From Setophaga petechia (lineage: Eukaryota > Chordata > Aves > Passeriformes > Parulidae), in contig JANCRA010000010.1 in the NCBI GenBank assembly GCA_024362935.1, forward strand, positions 7,990,501 through 8,054,500: a stretch of 64,000 nucleotides of DNA, given 5' to 3'. A program made the translations under genes and the position numbers. Positions 12,413 to 23,975 of this stretch are shown here, piece after piece. The notes beneath the pieces were generated by a model. The model had not been told where the DNA came from, made no database searches, and saw only the letters and a program-made list of their open reading frames with translations. Numbering within the stretch: the first letter of the stretch is position 1; each line of letters starts with the position of its first letter.

Positions 12413-14220
12413 ATATGAATATATAGAGACATTCTCTGCATATTACCAGGAGTTTTGACACCCAGCAAATTTCAGCTTGGTGTCATCTATTAGAAGAATT
12501 TGTCTGGCATCAAGAAATGAAAGCAGAACAGAACCTGTGTCCGTCAGAAGACAAAGTAGATGACCCTGACAGTATTTTCACTTGCCCAACAAAGCAATGG
12601 AAAGAAAGAAGGAAATGGCCTCAAATCCATTATTGCTGTATCACACTTCCAAATGGAAAAGGGGGCTTTTCTTCACCGTGCAGCAAGCCTGGCTTCCAGA
12701 AAAGAATGGAACAAGGAGTTCTGGCCCAGTAATAGCTGTTTAATTAAACTACTTTGTTCAACTCCAATCTAAACATTTTTTTTCCTTCTTTTCACAGAAC
12801 AGATTTGGGGATTTAACACTCAGGCTGACCCAAAACAGTGCCATGGTTCATTAGCAAATTAGAGTTTTAAACCCAACAATTCGTACAGCAGTAACGGCAG
12901 GGCAGGATATGTTCTTATCAGAAGCTTAAAAGAAAATGCTGCCTATACTACTGAGGTTGCTGGCCAGACCTAGAGGGCTCTTGTACCCCTGTTGACATTT
13001 GTGCTGATGCACACAGGTTTTGTGACAGAACTTTGTTCAGTGGAGATTAACCAGGTGTTCTCTATGCCCAGCATTCAGGCTCCTGAGTGCATTGCCCTTC
13101 TTTCTGTCCCTTGTCTTTGTAAAAAAAAAGCTTTATATAATATGTTTTGTTGGATCACTTCCACACTGCAATAATTGTGAAATCCCTGTGTGGTTGGCAA
13201 GACACAACAGAGAGACCACTGCAAAGGGCCTGCCATATATTTTGCCCAATGCCCCACATACCACAAACAGAGTTTATTCCAGGGTAACTCTGCCAAGCCC
13301 AAGGGAGTTTCATTTTGGAGGATCTTTTCCAACAAGTCTCAGCTCAGTAAGGGGAAAAAAAAATTATCCTTCCTTGACACCTAGAGAAAAAAACAAACCA
13401 AAACATGTGGCTTAAGGCCAATACAGGGCTCTCCCAGCCTTCTAGCTAAAGACTAAAATACTTCTAAAATAAACAACTATTTGGTTTCTGTATTTCTCCA
13501 TCATCTTCCAGACACATAATAAAGCAATAAAATGGAAGGAGTGCAGATGCAAAAGCTTCTCCTTACATCCATCCTTCACAGTCACTTGTTTCGTCCTCCC
13601 CACATACCCTTTGAAAGATAAAATCCTACCACCAAAGCTACCTCTCTAAACCATCACCAACAGCCTTATTGATTTTGTGCTTTTCTAGACAAATTCTCAG
13701 GTTTCAGTGCACTGAGGTCTCTGATCCAAGCTGATTCTTTGCCCTTGTCCTTAAAGAACAGAAGTGCACTTGGGGTTTCCTTGAGGCCAACACTGGAATG
13801 TGTGCAACAATACAGACTTACATTATGTTCCTTCTTATGGAGTCCCCCTGGCCCTTTACAAACTGGACAAGCCTAACAAAATAAGAAAATAAAACATGAA
13901 AACATGCTAATTGAAATATTTACCATTAACATTTCAGTGCCTAGGTACTTCCCACTAATAGTATGCAGTACAAACCAGTGAAATCAGGCCAGTGCAACAA
14001 AAGCAAACACAACTTTTAACCTTGCAGTCAAATGAGCAGGAAATGGGAAGTGAGTGAGCCAAGCCTCCCCTGGTGTAATCAGGTGCAAAGCCATTCAGGC
14101 AGTGGCTTTACAGCTGCTTACAAAGTCCAGCTCTGACCCAGCTCCTCAGCATGCATCAAACCAGTTTCAGTTTGTAGAAAAGTGGAGCAATGGTCCAGTC
14201 CCTGAGACTGTCACAGCACA
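12413..14220. other. Noncoding unique sequence, no gene recognised
   Basis: I see no gene or repeat that I can name. Reading frames up to 107 codons near 13092-13415 overlap on both strands and carry no recognisable motif. Confidence 0.5.
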
Positions 14221-14537
14221 TGTCACAGTTGAGACGCCACGATACACAGAGTAACACCACACAATTTCAGAAATCTTCAACCCATACAGAGTAACACCAG
14301 ACCACTTCAGAAGGTTGCAAGTATCTGCCCTTCTTGTTCTTCAGCCCAACCTTTTATCCCCTCCTGTTGATGCCCTGCACCTGTGTGCCCTCTGCTCCCT
14401 TTGGTGGCTGGTCAGTGCCCCTGGGCACTCCATGGCTCATTGCTGTCAGTGCTGCTCACCTGCTGCTCACAGCTGTGCCTGTTGGGGATGAGGCTGGGCC
14501 AGCCCCACTCCCAATTACCACAAACTGTGTGCCTACA
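14221..14537 (-). mobile_element. Probable solo LTR of an avian endogenous retrovirus, copy 1
   Basis: This segment recurs at 55623-55980 in the same orientation, with 63 identical consecutive bases (14341-14403 against 55789-55851) and patchier similarity over the rest. Read on the minus strand it would start TGTAGG and end TGTGACA, so it has the TG...CA termini typical of LTRs. It carries a TATA-like GGGATAAAAGG (14350-14360 in mirror) about 60% of the way along. Downstream of that lie two ~41-base imperfect repeats containing a GTGTTACTCTGT core (about 14244-14285 and 14286-14330). No internal retroviral genes flank it, hence solo. No target-site duplication is visible with these boundaries, so the edges are approximate. 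A different dispersed repeat class is possible. Confidence 0.6.
14350..14360 (-). promoter_or_regulatory. TATA-like box in LTR copy 1
   Basis: The minus strand reads GGGATAAAAGG, identical in the second copy (55798-55808). It sits inside the longest block of identity between the two copies. If the element is an LTR, this would be the core promoter of the U3 region. This is inferred from motif and position only. Confidence 0.4.
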
Positions 14538-17500
14538 TGAGGCTTGGCAAATTTTCACCCATCCCAGTTCTGTGGGAAACAGCCTCCAGCTGGGACCACG
14601 AGCTTCCTACACAGTCCTGGGCACTGTCAGCTGCTGCAATGCCTTAGCTAAGCTGGATGGAGAGGGCTCAGAGATATTGCGTATCACATGAATACACCAA
14701 ATCTTGTCCTCTATCAAGGAATCATTTGCTACAATGCCAACAGGTCCTTGGTCCCAACAGGGAGCAGTTACAGGGCAGTCCTTCACCCACGCAGGAACAA
14801 CAAAAGAAAGGACAGAGATAATCATTGTAGAAAATGCATAATCCAAAAAGTACTGGCTGCTAGAGCATGAGGCCACTGATCCCACTGGCGCTCTCCTGGG
14901 CACCTTGATGAATCCTCTGTCTTTCTCATAGAAAAAGCTGCTCTGAAAATAACATTCTAGAACACAGTAGATCAGTTGGCACTGAAAAATGTTTGTATTC
15001 AATTGTTCTTCAGTTCTGTTAGCCTTTTGGCCATCTTCCTAAATCTGACAGCAACGTCTGTCATGTAAAATCAATTCTGGATTTTTTTTAATGTCTTTAT
15101 ATGAGTATTCTGCCTTTTAAAAGGTAGAAGGCTGATGAGAGCAGGGAAACAAGGGACTAATGGGTCCCAGTGGAGTTACGGAGAAAGATGTTAGCAAATG
15201 CCTCTGCTGCTGTTGTTACAGCAGTGTTGCTGTAACCTCAGTGGCCCAAGGATGGTTAACCATTTAACACCTTCCTAAACTTTATCAGCTTCTATTTCAG
15301 ACCTGAAAGAGATCTCCATGGCCACTTCTTGTCAACTTTATCCTCAGACATAGCAGCTGATTTATTCTCAGATATTCTTGCCAGAAACCTTGTCCTGTTG
15401 GCACTATTAGAGACAGGCCTCTGTTTCCCTATTTTCAACATCTTGCATTTTATGGAAGTGTTTTACTAGACATAAACCCCTGGACAACCCCTCACAAACA
15501 GTCACACAACTGGAACAGCAGACAGTGAGGGCACGGAAATTCCAGCTGGAGTGCACGGTCCCACACTTGAGCCCCCTTCCACCAGGGCAAGGACAGTACC
15601 TCCAACAGGAACATGGTGTTTGCCAGTGCTGGCTCCTCTGCTCCTGCATCCAAACATCTGAAACTTCATTAAAAGATCTGGGAGTGGGGGATCACATCAC
15701 TAAGTGAGGGTCTCAGTTTCCATTCATGTGGCTAGAAAGGAAAAGAGAAAAAACCCTTACAACCAGGTTTTTGACTACTAGAGGCTTTCAGTTCTGCAGA
15801 TCTCAATTAACAGCTGTCCAGCAGAGACACCAATTTGCTCTGGTCTCTGACTGAGCTGTGCATACAAAGCTGTCAAAGCTCTGCCTCAAAGCTGATTGTG
15901 GGGAAGGGGAGGGCAGGCACAGCCAGTGGGACAAATGCAAATGCCTGCCCTGCTCTAGCCCAGCTCAGAAGCCATTCAGAAGGACTTTAGGAGATTAGTC
16001 CTTTAGGCAGGGGTGAATTTTAGATATCATTCTTTGATACCCCAGAGACATACACCATCAGTTTCTATCGCTGTCAGTGGAAGGTAATGTCAGGCCTCTG
16101 CAGGCAGCCCTGTGACCTTCTCTTTAAAGATTTGTCAGCTTTACACCATAACACTGATAGCAGCCAGCTTTTAAAAACAGCGTCCAAGCACACAGGCATG
16201 AGCCTGCTCACAGTTACCCCGATCAAGCCAAGAGCAGAATTCACTCCTTATTAATAACAGGGGAAGCGGAACCAAAATGAAGCTGCCATAAATAAACCAG
16301 AGTAAAGGCCAACTTCTGCCCTCAGCTGTAGGTGAGCTGGAAGGGGTCATTCAGGGAGGACAAGACAACTGAGTCTGGGGAGCATTGCCAGGATGGGAAT
16401 GCATTCCTGCCTCTGCCTCCCCAGAACCACAGCAAGGCACATCCTGCTTATTTCTTATGTAAGCAGGTGGACTCTGGACTAGACTGCAGTCAAACAGGGA
16501 CAGCCTCAGCCAGTCTAGACACATCTGTGCCAGTGGCACAGGAGCTGAGCTGGACACCTATAAGCAAGGTGGCTGCAGTGGCTCAGGTTAGTAATTTTGG
16601 ATGAAGTAGGATGAAGTTTGGAAAAAGTAATTTTGGATGAGTTTTTCAACAAGGGGGTATGAACTGTGCCAGATGCTCTGCTGACACAGGTAGGCAGAGC
16701 TCCCCAGATATCAGTGTCTGTGATAATCAGTGACTGGCAGATAATGGTTCGCATCTGAATGGCTTTAACCACATCAACATGTGCTGCATTTCAGGTTGGG
16801 GCAAGATGGCTTGAGGTTCCCCAATGCACCTTTCAGACATGGTGAAGGGAAGCCAGAAAGCAAAGCCTGATGCAATTGCCTGAAGCAATTAATCTATTTA
16901 CTAAAAAAAGCCCACCTTGTGACATTAGTTTTCACTTCTTAAGGTTTCAGTTCATAGCTGCGCTCCTTTTTTGGTTTGTAAGCCTTCTTTTCTCCCCTGT
17001 ATTAAAACTGTAATGTTCAAACCTTGCAGTTGATTCTGGTGGGAGGAGTATAAACACCGTATACACAGTCTGCACCAAAACAGGCACAGCCTTGCAACAT
17101 TTTCTTTTAGGAAACAACATTGCCAAAAAACAGCAGTAGAAGGATCAATTTAGGCCATGTTGGGATAACCCATCCTTCCTTTTGCCCCTCCAGGCACTTC
17201 TGTACATCCGTGCCCTTCCCTCTTTGATGATTTACATCTCACACAAACCTGGCCTGGCTCTTAAATACTCCAAAACCTGAGCCAACACAAGAGTGGGGCT
17301 GGCTTTAATCCATGTTGGTGCCATCACTAGTCCAGAATTGTGACAGGCTGTACCTGCACAACTGAGACTGTGTTGTGTTTCTCACAACTCTGGCAAAAGA
17401 AAACAAAGTGAATTATACCAGCAGCAACAAAGGACTGGGAGCAGGAGCAAAATCAAGGCTTCCAAGGAGACCTCCAAGGAGTTTGTTCTGTGGGGACCCT

Positions 17501-18699
17501 GTCCTCTCTCTCACCATCTATTTATTCAGCCAGGATTTATTGTAAGGGAGAGTCACCCCTTACATCTCACTCATTTTCATATGAGTTCAAGTTCACTGCA
17601 GCTGAAGGGAGTTGTGCAAAAGGATCCTGTTAAACTGTAACCAGCGGTCGGATGTGCCAGTTAATCATCTACTTTGAAACTTGTCCCTTTTGATAATAAT
17701 TTTCCATGGCTGCAGAATTAAAGCTTAACTGGTCATTGGCTTCGAAAATGACCTTGTCTGACAGGGAATGTGGAAGAGGAAACAACAGGAACATGACCTT
17801 CTTGTGTAAATTCTAGATGCGGACAGAGGGGGGAAAAATACTGCTGGCAGTTTCCAATTGATTCAGTGATTTATCTGCACTATCCCCCCAGTCATCTCCA
17901 GGCATGAAAGGAACACCAGCTCCTGCTTCCAGGGGCTGCAGGGCAGTGTCAGAGGGAGTCCTGCCAGCAGGGCTTAACAGACAGGAGAGATGGCCTTGGG
18001 AAGCACAGGAACATCACAACCTGTGCACCTGACTGGTGAGCTGGGTGCTTCCTTCCTGCAGTACTGACCTGCCTGGAGGAAATGTGATGGAAATGTTAAT
18101 GTATTTAATAATCCAGACTACAGGCAGGAGAGCTTCTGAGTAGATACCAAGTGTGGCAACAGGTCCTCACCATATCCACGGTCAGAAGGCACAAGTAAAG
18201 TGTTAAAACCAGCCCGGTTCCATTGGGCTCACGACTTAGAGCAGTAAAATTGTGTTAAAATCCACTATCATGTCTACAATTATTTCAGCCCTTTAAGTCC
18301 GTGATAAGATGGAAATGAACCCTAAATTTTCCTAGGCAGACAACCAACACTCAAAAGCAGAGGGCAAGGACAAGACAAACAGATGTGATGATATGTTACA
18401 AATCCCATGCCAGACTTCTCCCAGCAGCCAGCACTCACTCAGACAAGATGCTGGGGAGTCAGGGCTGGTCACACACATGGTTACTACAATAATTTTTGGT
18501 ATGGGGCAAGAGGCAACATAATTCATTAGCAGATTTAAGGAAACTTAGTCACACAGTAATGAGGGTAAGCGACCAGACAGATTGTCACAGCAGAAGTTCT
18601 TAGCACGAGTCCTCTCTTTTCAAAAGCACCTTGCTTAAGATTTACAAACCCACATTGCTGACTGGGAGTGAAATTTAAGCTTAAAATCCTTGAAAACAC
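14538..18699. other. Noncoding unique sequence, no gene recognised
   Basis: About 4.2 kb without a named gene or repeat. The 131-codon minus-strand frame at 14607-15002 has no recognisable domain. At 16591-16640 the 14-mer GTAATTTTGGATGA occurs twice (16591-16604 and 16627-16640), with a further GGATGAAGT partial copy between. An AT-rich patch at about 17655-17760 contains TTTGATAATAATTTT and AATTAAAGCTTAACTGG and could be a conserved noncoding element. Confidence 0.5.
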
Positions 18700-18860
18700 T
18701 ACTCAGTCAAATGAGATAATAAATCAATAAGGTGAATAAACATTAATTCATTTATGTAATTACTTATTAACCCAAGATAAGATGGAACGTACGCTGTTCT
18801 AAAGCACTAGGAGATGTCTAAGGAAATTCTTCAGTAATATTAATTTATTTTTAAAAGGTT
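18700..18860. promoter_or_regulatory. AT-rich motif cluster, possible enhancer
   Basis: Within about 160 bases there are GAGATAATAAATCAATAAGG, a forkhead-like GAATAAACATTAATTC, TGTAATTACTTATTAACC (homeodomain/HNF1-like) and a canonical GATA site AAGATAAGATGG. This density stands out from the surrounding sequence. Motif clustering in AT-rich DNA is common by chance, so the call is tentative. Confidence 0.2.
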
Positions 18861-20570
18861 TTGGATCAAAGAACATCAGAATCAGAAATTTCCAGAACTC
18901 TTCACAAATCAAGACCTCCCCAGCCAAAAGGCCCCTCCTTTCCCTGCTTGTGCCCACTGGTGGTCATGGTTTCTCTGGACAGCTGCGATGTGCAGGTTTG
19001 GAAGCAACTCGCTGACAGGGCTGCTGAATTGAAGTCTTCAAGCTTCCTTGGTGCTCTTCTTCAAGCCAGCTTCCCTGGCTGAATTACCCAAGAACTGGAA
19101 ACTTGGTCTCTGCAGATCCACTCAGCTATTTTGCCCAGACAAATAGGATCTCAGGCCACCCAATCAGTAAGATCTTGCTGTTTTGGAGATTGCCTATGAG
19201 GAAACTTGAAGCTGCAATCTGGATACTACAAATGTTCAGAGCCTGAAACACCTTCCTGTCAGAGGGCTTAGTTTGATGGGAAATGCACCAACCAACTCCA
19301 ATGACCTGGAGACGCAGCTTGAGATGACACAAGGAGAAAACCCCCAGCAAAAAGGAAGATGGGACTCTTCTTAGAAGAGTCCTGCAGCTAAGAAGCATCA
19401 AGTGCTCATTGTTGTATAAAGGGAAAATTCTGCAGTGCCACAAAGAGCACAAAGATGCTGTTTATATCCACTGCCTGGTTTCAGCGAGCTATTTTATACT
19501 AAATTTCCCTGCTGATCCAGCTGCACTGTGCTAGCAGGTGTCTGCTAACATCTATCACATGTTATTGCATTTTTCCCTTCCACCTTCAGGTGTAAAGGAC
19601 ACAATGCATCATTGCACAATAGGAGAGGAAGAAGATGCTGCCTAATTTCCCATAGGATGCAATATTTATCCTGTAAGCGTGGATTAACTGAATAACTTGC
19701 TAGATTTGTGTCAAGGCTTGTAAGGAGTGGTGACTAATCCTAGCTAGTGGGGATTAACAATGTTTGCTGTGGGAAATGTGCCAGACTTTTCAATTATATC
19801 ATGTCTTACAAACAGACTGCAATGGTTCTACGTGAATACAACTGTGTTCTTGCCACAGCACAGTGATAACAGGGTATGTCCTTTCTAGTTTTTTAATGCC
19901 ACAGACTAGAGCAAGCCTCAGCAAGAACATCACTGGGATGGACAGCAGTACCAGAGCCTGCTCTTCTCTTAAAGTAGGCCAAAAGGAGGAGGAGGATCAG
20001 GAGTGCAGTTAGAAAGCCCCAAAGTTACACCTTAAGAAGCTACAGTTGAGAGTGCACCATCTGTGTTATCTGCACAGGATAACACACATTCACAAACTCA
20101 CACACTTCCCAGAAGGAGGGAGTGAGCCCTGGAAGGCCACAGATGGCAGCCTGGACAAGTGGTGCTGAAAACTCAGACTCCAAGCAGCACCCAAGGCCAC
20201 TCTGAAAGTGGTGGAAAGTCACATGATTAGAGCCTTCATCATCAGCAAGGGAAAAAGCAGGAAGAAAACCACGATGTCCAGTTGGCAACACAAGCATCCC
20301 GCTGTGTTCTTACCCAGAAACACCTCCCCATGCAGCTGTGTTGTGAAAGGTGCAGCTCATTCAGCTTTTCCTTTTGCTGCCTCAGCAGAATGGGGAGACA
20401 CAAAGCTCCTCACAGTACAGAAAAAAGATCTGAGGTGTGGCATTCAAAGCAGTTGAAGTGATCCAGCCCATCCTGACCGCTCCAACTCATTTCCATATAC
20501 CCATAGCCTGACCAAGGGTTCGACTCAACACCAGTTTTCATCCTCTATTTGGTTTGAAAAATTTCTGGAT
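18861..20570. other. Noncoding unique sequence, no gene recognised
   Basis: I see no gene or recognised repeat. A short GGA-rich stretch lies near 19984-20000. The 108-codon minus-strand frame at 19126-19452 shows no domain I recognise. Confidence 0.5.
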
Positions 20571-21120
20571 ATCACAGAAGCAATCAGGTTGGGAAAGGCC
20601 TCTGAGATCATTGTGTCCAGCCTATGACCAAACTCCTGGATGTCAGCCAGACCATGGCACGAGTGCCACAGCCAGCCTTTCCTTAAACACCCTCAGGGAC
20701 AGTGACCCCACATCTCCCTGAGCAGCCTGTTCCAAGGTCTGATCACCTCTGCTGTGAAGAAATTCTTCCTGATGTCCAGCACGGAGCAGTTTAAGACTAC
20801 ATCCTCTCACCCCATCACAGGTTTCCAGGCAGGGGAGGCCAATTCCCACCTGGTACAGCTTTCTGCCAGTTGTGCAGAGCGGCAGAGTCATCCCTGAGCC
20901 TCCTTTTCTCCAGGCTAAACATGCCCAGCTGCTCCTCACAGGACTTGTGCTCCAGACCCCTCCCCAGCTTCTCTGCCCTTCTCTGGACCTGCTCCAGCCC
21001 CTCAAGGTCCTTCTGAGGGGCCCAGAACAGGACACAGGACTCGAGGTGTGGCCTCACCAGTGCTGGGTACAGAGGAAGGATCACTTCCCTAGTTCTGCTG
21101 GCCACATCTGATACAGATAA
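20571..21120 (-). mobile_element. CR1 LINE 3' fragment with reverse-transcriptase remnant
   Basis: This is the longest CR1 copy in the window, about 550 bases on the minus strand. The left end is the 3' tail (a degenerate ATCACAGAAGCAATCAGGTT, then AAGGCCTCTGAGATCATTG). The middle holds the CCTGAGCAGCCTGTTCCAAG and AAATTCTTCCTGATGTCC blocks. The right half encodes the C-terminal end of CR1 ORF2. The element is 5'-truncated with no endonuclease or reverse-transcriptase core left, so it is a dead copy. Its tail sequence resembles a different CR1 subfamily from the 12.2 and 48.3 kb copies. Confidence 0.93.
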
Positions 21121-21141
21121 CAAGCAAACTACAATAAACAC
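20815..21141 (-). pseudogene. CR1 ORF2 C-terminal fragment (decayed)
   Basis: The minus-strand frame reads through the C-terminal end of the CR1 reverse-transcriptase ORF. Residues resembling the family are [12 protein letters not shown] followed by FWAP, then [11 protein letters not shown], a GLEHKSCEE block and [11 protein letters not shown]. Several positions differ from the usual form, and a few residues around [10 protein letters not shown] and [10 protein letters not shown] are missing by in-frame loss. Beyond the NWQKAVPGG part, the frame runs into noncoding 3' sequence. No catalytic reverse-transcriptase motif lies in the surviving piece, so it is not functional. Confidence 0.88.
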
Positions 21142-21154
21142 AAAAATAAAACAA

Positions 21155-21225
21155 ACTACAGAGGCTCAGCTGGTCAGTATTGCTCTCTCATTCTCTGACC
21201 TGACAGAGTTCAATTCCCAGGACCA
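21155..21225 (+). repeat. tRNA-like segment (A-box and B-box), possible SINE relic
   Basis: AGGCTCAGCTGGTCAG at 21162-21177 resembles a tRNA D-arm/A-box, and GAGTTCAATTCCC at 21206-21218 resembles a T-arm/B-box. They are separated by about the distance found in a real tRNA. A CTCATTC stretch (from about 21186) lies where an anticodon loop would be. The D, anticodon and T stems do not pair well when checked by eye, so this is not an intact tRNA gene. It could be the head of an old tRNA-derived SINE or a tRNA pseudogene. It starts about 35 bases after the edge of the CR1 copy. Chance resemblance cannot be excluded. Confidence 0.35.
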
Positions 21226-21438
21226 AGCTGCTTGTCTTCTGAGTGCAACCCTCCTGCCAGTGAGCCTTCATCCAGACTCACTCGTGGGAGCTTTATGCTT
21301 TGTACAAGACAAACCCCCTTTCTGTGCTCCTCCTGGGGCTCTCCTAACGAGCTACCTATTAACACTTATTTCTCCCCCAGGTATCAGTAGTTATTACTAC
21401 TTAATAGTGTTCCAGCCTGCTTGGGAGCAACAATAGCA

Positions 21439-21458
21439 CTAATTACCGAGGTAATTAG
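21439..21458. repeat. Perfect inverted repeat with TAATTA cores
   Basis: CTAATTACC and GGTAATTAG are exact reverse complements separated by the two bases GA. Each arm carries a TAATTA homeodomain-type core, so this could be a palindromic binding site for a paired homeodomain dimer. It lies in a moderately AT-rich stretch (about 21350-21480) without other recognised features. Confidence 0.6.
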
Positions 21459-22145
21459 AGGAAAAGGAACATCTTCTTATGAGTAAGGCATGCACAGCTG
21501 AACAGTGTTTTGCAATGGCATGACTGCCCAGTGACAGCTGTTCCAGCACACCTGAGATGGCCTAGTCATTTTTCAGATTGATGACAGATTGTCCCTGCTG
21601 ACTGCACCCACCTCCACAAGGACTTGGCTAGAAAGGCAGAGAAACCCATCATGAAACAGCTCACAGTCACCTGGCAAGGCCCTTCTGTATCATCAGAGAC
21701 ATTTAAATCCACATTCTGATTCTGAACACAGAGAAGGGATTTGAAACTGGGTCTTGAGCCTCACCTAGCAATGCTTTCACCAGCTAACTGCAGGGAAAAG
21801 CACCAATACATGCTCATTTTTTAAATATTTCCACATGAAATATTTAATTTCTGGTTTATTAGTTTAGCTGTTGTTACTTGTGAAACAAACAAAAGCTGCA
21901 AGGAAAGGTGAGCTTAGGCCCCACACAGGTTTTTTCTGGCTACTGCACATCACTGGTCCCATGTGGACAGACACCATCACCCCATTTTGTAGTCGAGAGA
22001 GCAGAGGGGAAGGGGGTCTCACAGGCATAGCTGCTGCTCTGTCAAGCCACACTCAGCCAAAAGACTGGCACAGTGAGGCTCTCCTTGCTCATCTATGGAC
22101 ATCTCATTATCAGCAGAGACACATTTCTCCTTTTTTTAAGCAGTT

Positions 22146-22183
22146 ATTTAAGCAACAAAGTTAAATTTAAGCAACAAAGTTAA
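22146..22183 (+). repeat. Perfect tandem duplication, 2 x 19 bases
   Basis: The unit ATTTAAGCAACAAAGTTAA occurs twice head to tail with no mismatch (22146-22164 and 22165-22183). Absence of divergence suggests a recent slippage-type duplication, so copy number may vary among individuals. Confidence 0.9.
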
Positions 22184-23958
22184 ACATCTCTATTTATTTC
22201 TTGTTCCCACATCCTTACAATCCTTTGAGTCCTCTTTGTGATTTTTCAGCTAGCTCTGAAATTTGCTGGGAGCTACAGGAAGCCTCTCTTTTCAGTTGTA
22301 AGGTCCCCAGGGTCACCTAAGCCAAAACCAAAACTGAAGCATGATGTGGAGCAGGGCTTAAGCTGCTGCATTCCCCGGGCCTACCAGCTTGGGATCCCCT
22401 TTTGCCTGACTGCACCTGGCAGCAGGGCTGGGTTAGGAAGCTCAAACCTGAGGTGGGAATAAGGCAGGAGCAGTTGTAGGGGCATGGATAGGAAGGGCAG
22501 GGAGACCAGAGGTGGGTAAGGCTTGGGACAGGGGGAAGGTGATGACAGTGGGACCCTATTTAAAAAATACTGGGCTTTGCTGCTCCAGATCCTTCAGTAA
22601 AACCTACTGGCAGCCTCAAAGAGAGCTTTGGTCATCTCCAGGCTGTTTTAAACAGCTGCTCCCACAGCATTTGGATGGCCTGCCTCCACCTGCCCATTCC
22701 TGCCTTCCCTCTGCCAAGCATTTTGTAAAAGAATCATGCTCCGACCTCCTTTCTTGATTCAATTGCCAGAAAAGATGTGTGTGGGGTGGCACACAAAGTG
22801 AGGTAATGAGATATTCATCAGTTTGTGTCCCTCTGAACCTGACCACATCCTGGAGCAACAACTCCTCACAGGTGTTCAGATGCTGTGGTAATAGGTGTCT
22901 GGACAGAAAATACACCATCAAAAACAAGAGTTTGGAGAAAAAAGAGGAGACTCCTCAGAGAAAAGGAATGAAAGTGAGGGGCTGAGGAGTTCCATTTCCC
23001 ACTGGATTTTGATCAATCTTCAGAGATTTCAGTCAAATGCAAGACTAATGAAAATGTTGGAGAGGATAATATTTTAATATTTTAGATATAAACTGTATGC
23101 ATCATGTACTCAGTATGCATACTACATAAAAATATTTTCAATCCTTTTCTACTAAGCCCCACACTCTCCTGGAAGCAACAACAACAAAAAAAGTGCTCAT
23201 ATTCTTCATTTAACTCACTTCCTTATGTAAGGTTCATATGTTTTTCTAACACAGTGGTAGGAGAGTTGTGAAATACAAATAGCTTCTCTTTTTACTCTTC
23301 ATCATTATGTACAATATTGACTGCTCCCACTCACTCAGATTAGTTATATTTTGTAAACAGCAAACACACTTTAAAAGTGCAGATTTTTTTTCCAAGGCTT
23401 TCTCAATTCTGCTGACGTAAAACTTTGCATTGATCTATTAAAATTGCTTTTACATTCAAGTAACTTCTAACAGGCTGTACCCCTTTCCATGGTCTCTGAC
23501 CTGTACTTTTCGCCACTGTTACAAAACTACAAAACCCAGACCTACTACGCTACATTTCTGACCAAGATTTGTCTGGGAATATCTGACTTGTGGTGAACCA
23601 AACTCTCTAGAAATCATTCCCTAAACCTCAGCTCTTTGCTCATTTTCCATGCTTGATGCTCTAACAATGCTGGCACTTCTTGGCCAGAAAGACAAGAGCT
23701 GTAAAATTGGTGAACGTTCCTAAGGAGTTGGTTGCACACTTACCTTTCTAGTATTTAGATAAATATTTTAGCAATATCAGATGTTGTTCAGAACTCTGGC
23801 TCTGTACACTGCAAATATTATCTAAGAGTATTTTTGTAAAATACTCTACATGAAACATTTGTGCCTTTCAGGTCCTCCTTAAACACCTAATTTCCCAAAG
23901 TATTGATTTTGATTATGTCTTAGTACAAGGACCTCTTTGTTACTGCTACTCAGTCACA

Positions 23959-23975
23959 ATCATCATCATCATCAT
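23959..23975 (+). repeat. ATC trinucleotide microsatellite
   Basis: Five perfect ATC units followed by AT. It is short, and similar loci are common in vertebrate noncoding DNA. Confidence 0.85.

Noticed and set aside
21162..21218. Intact tRNA gene
   Set aside because: The A-box and B-box are recognisable, but the D, anticodon and T stems do not pair, so at most it is a relic.
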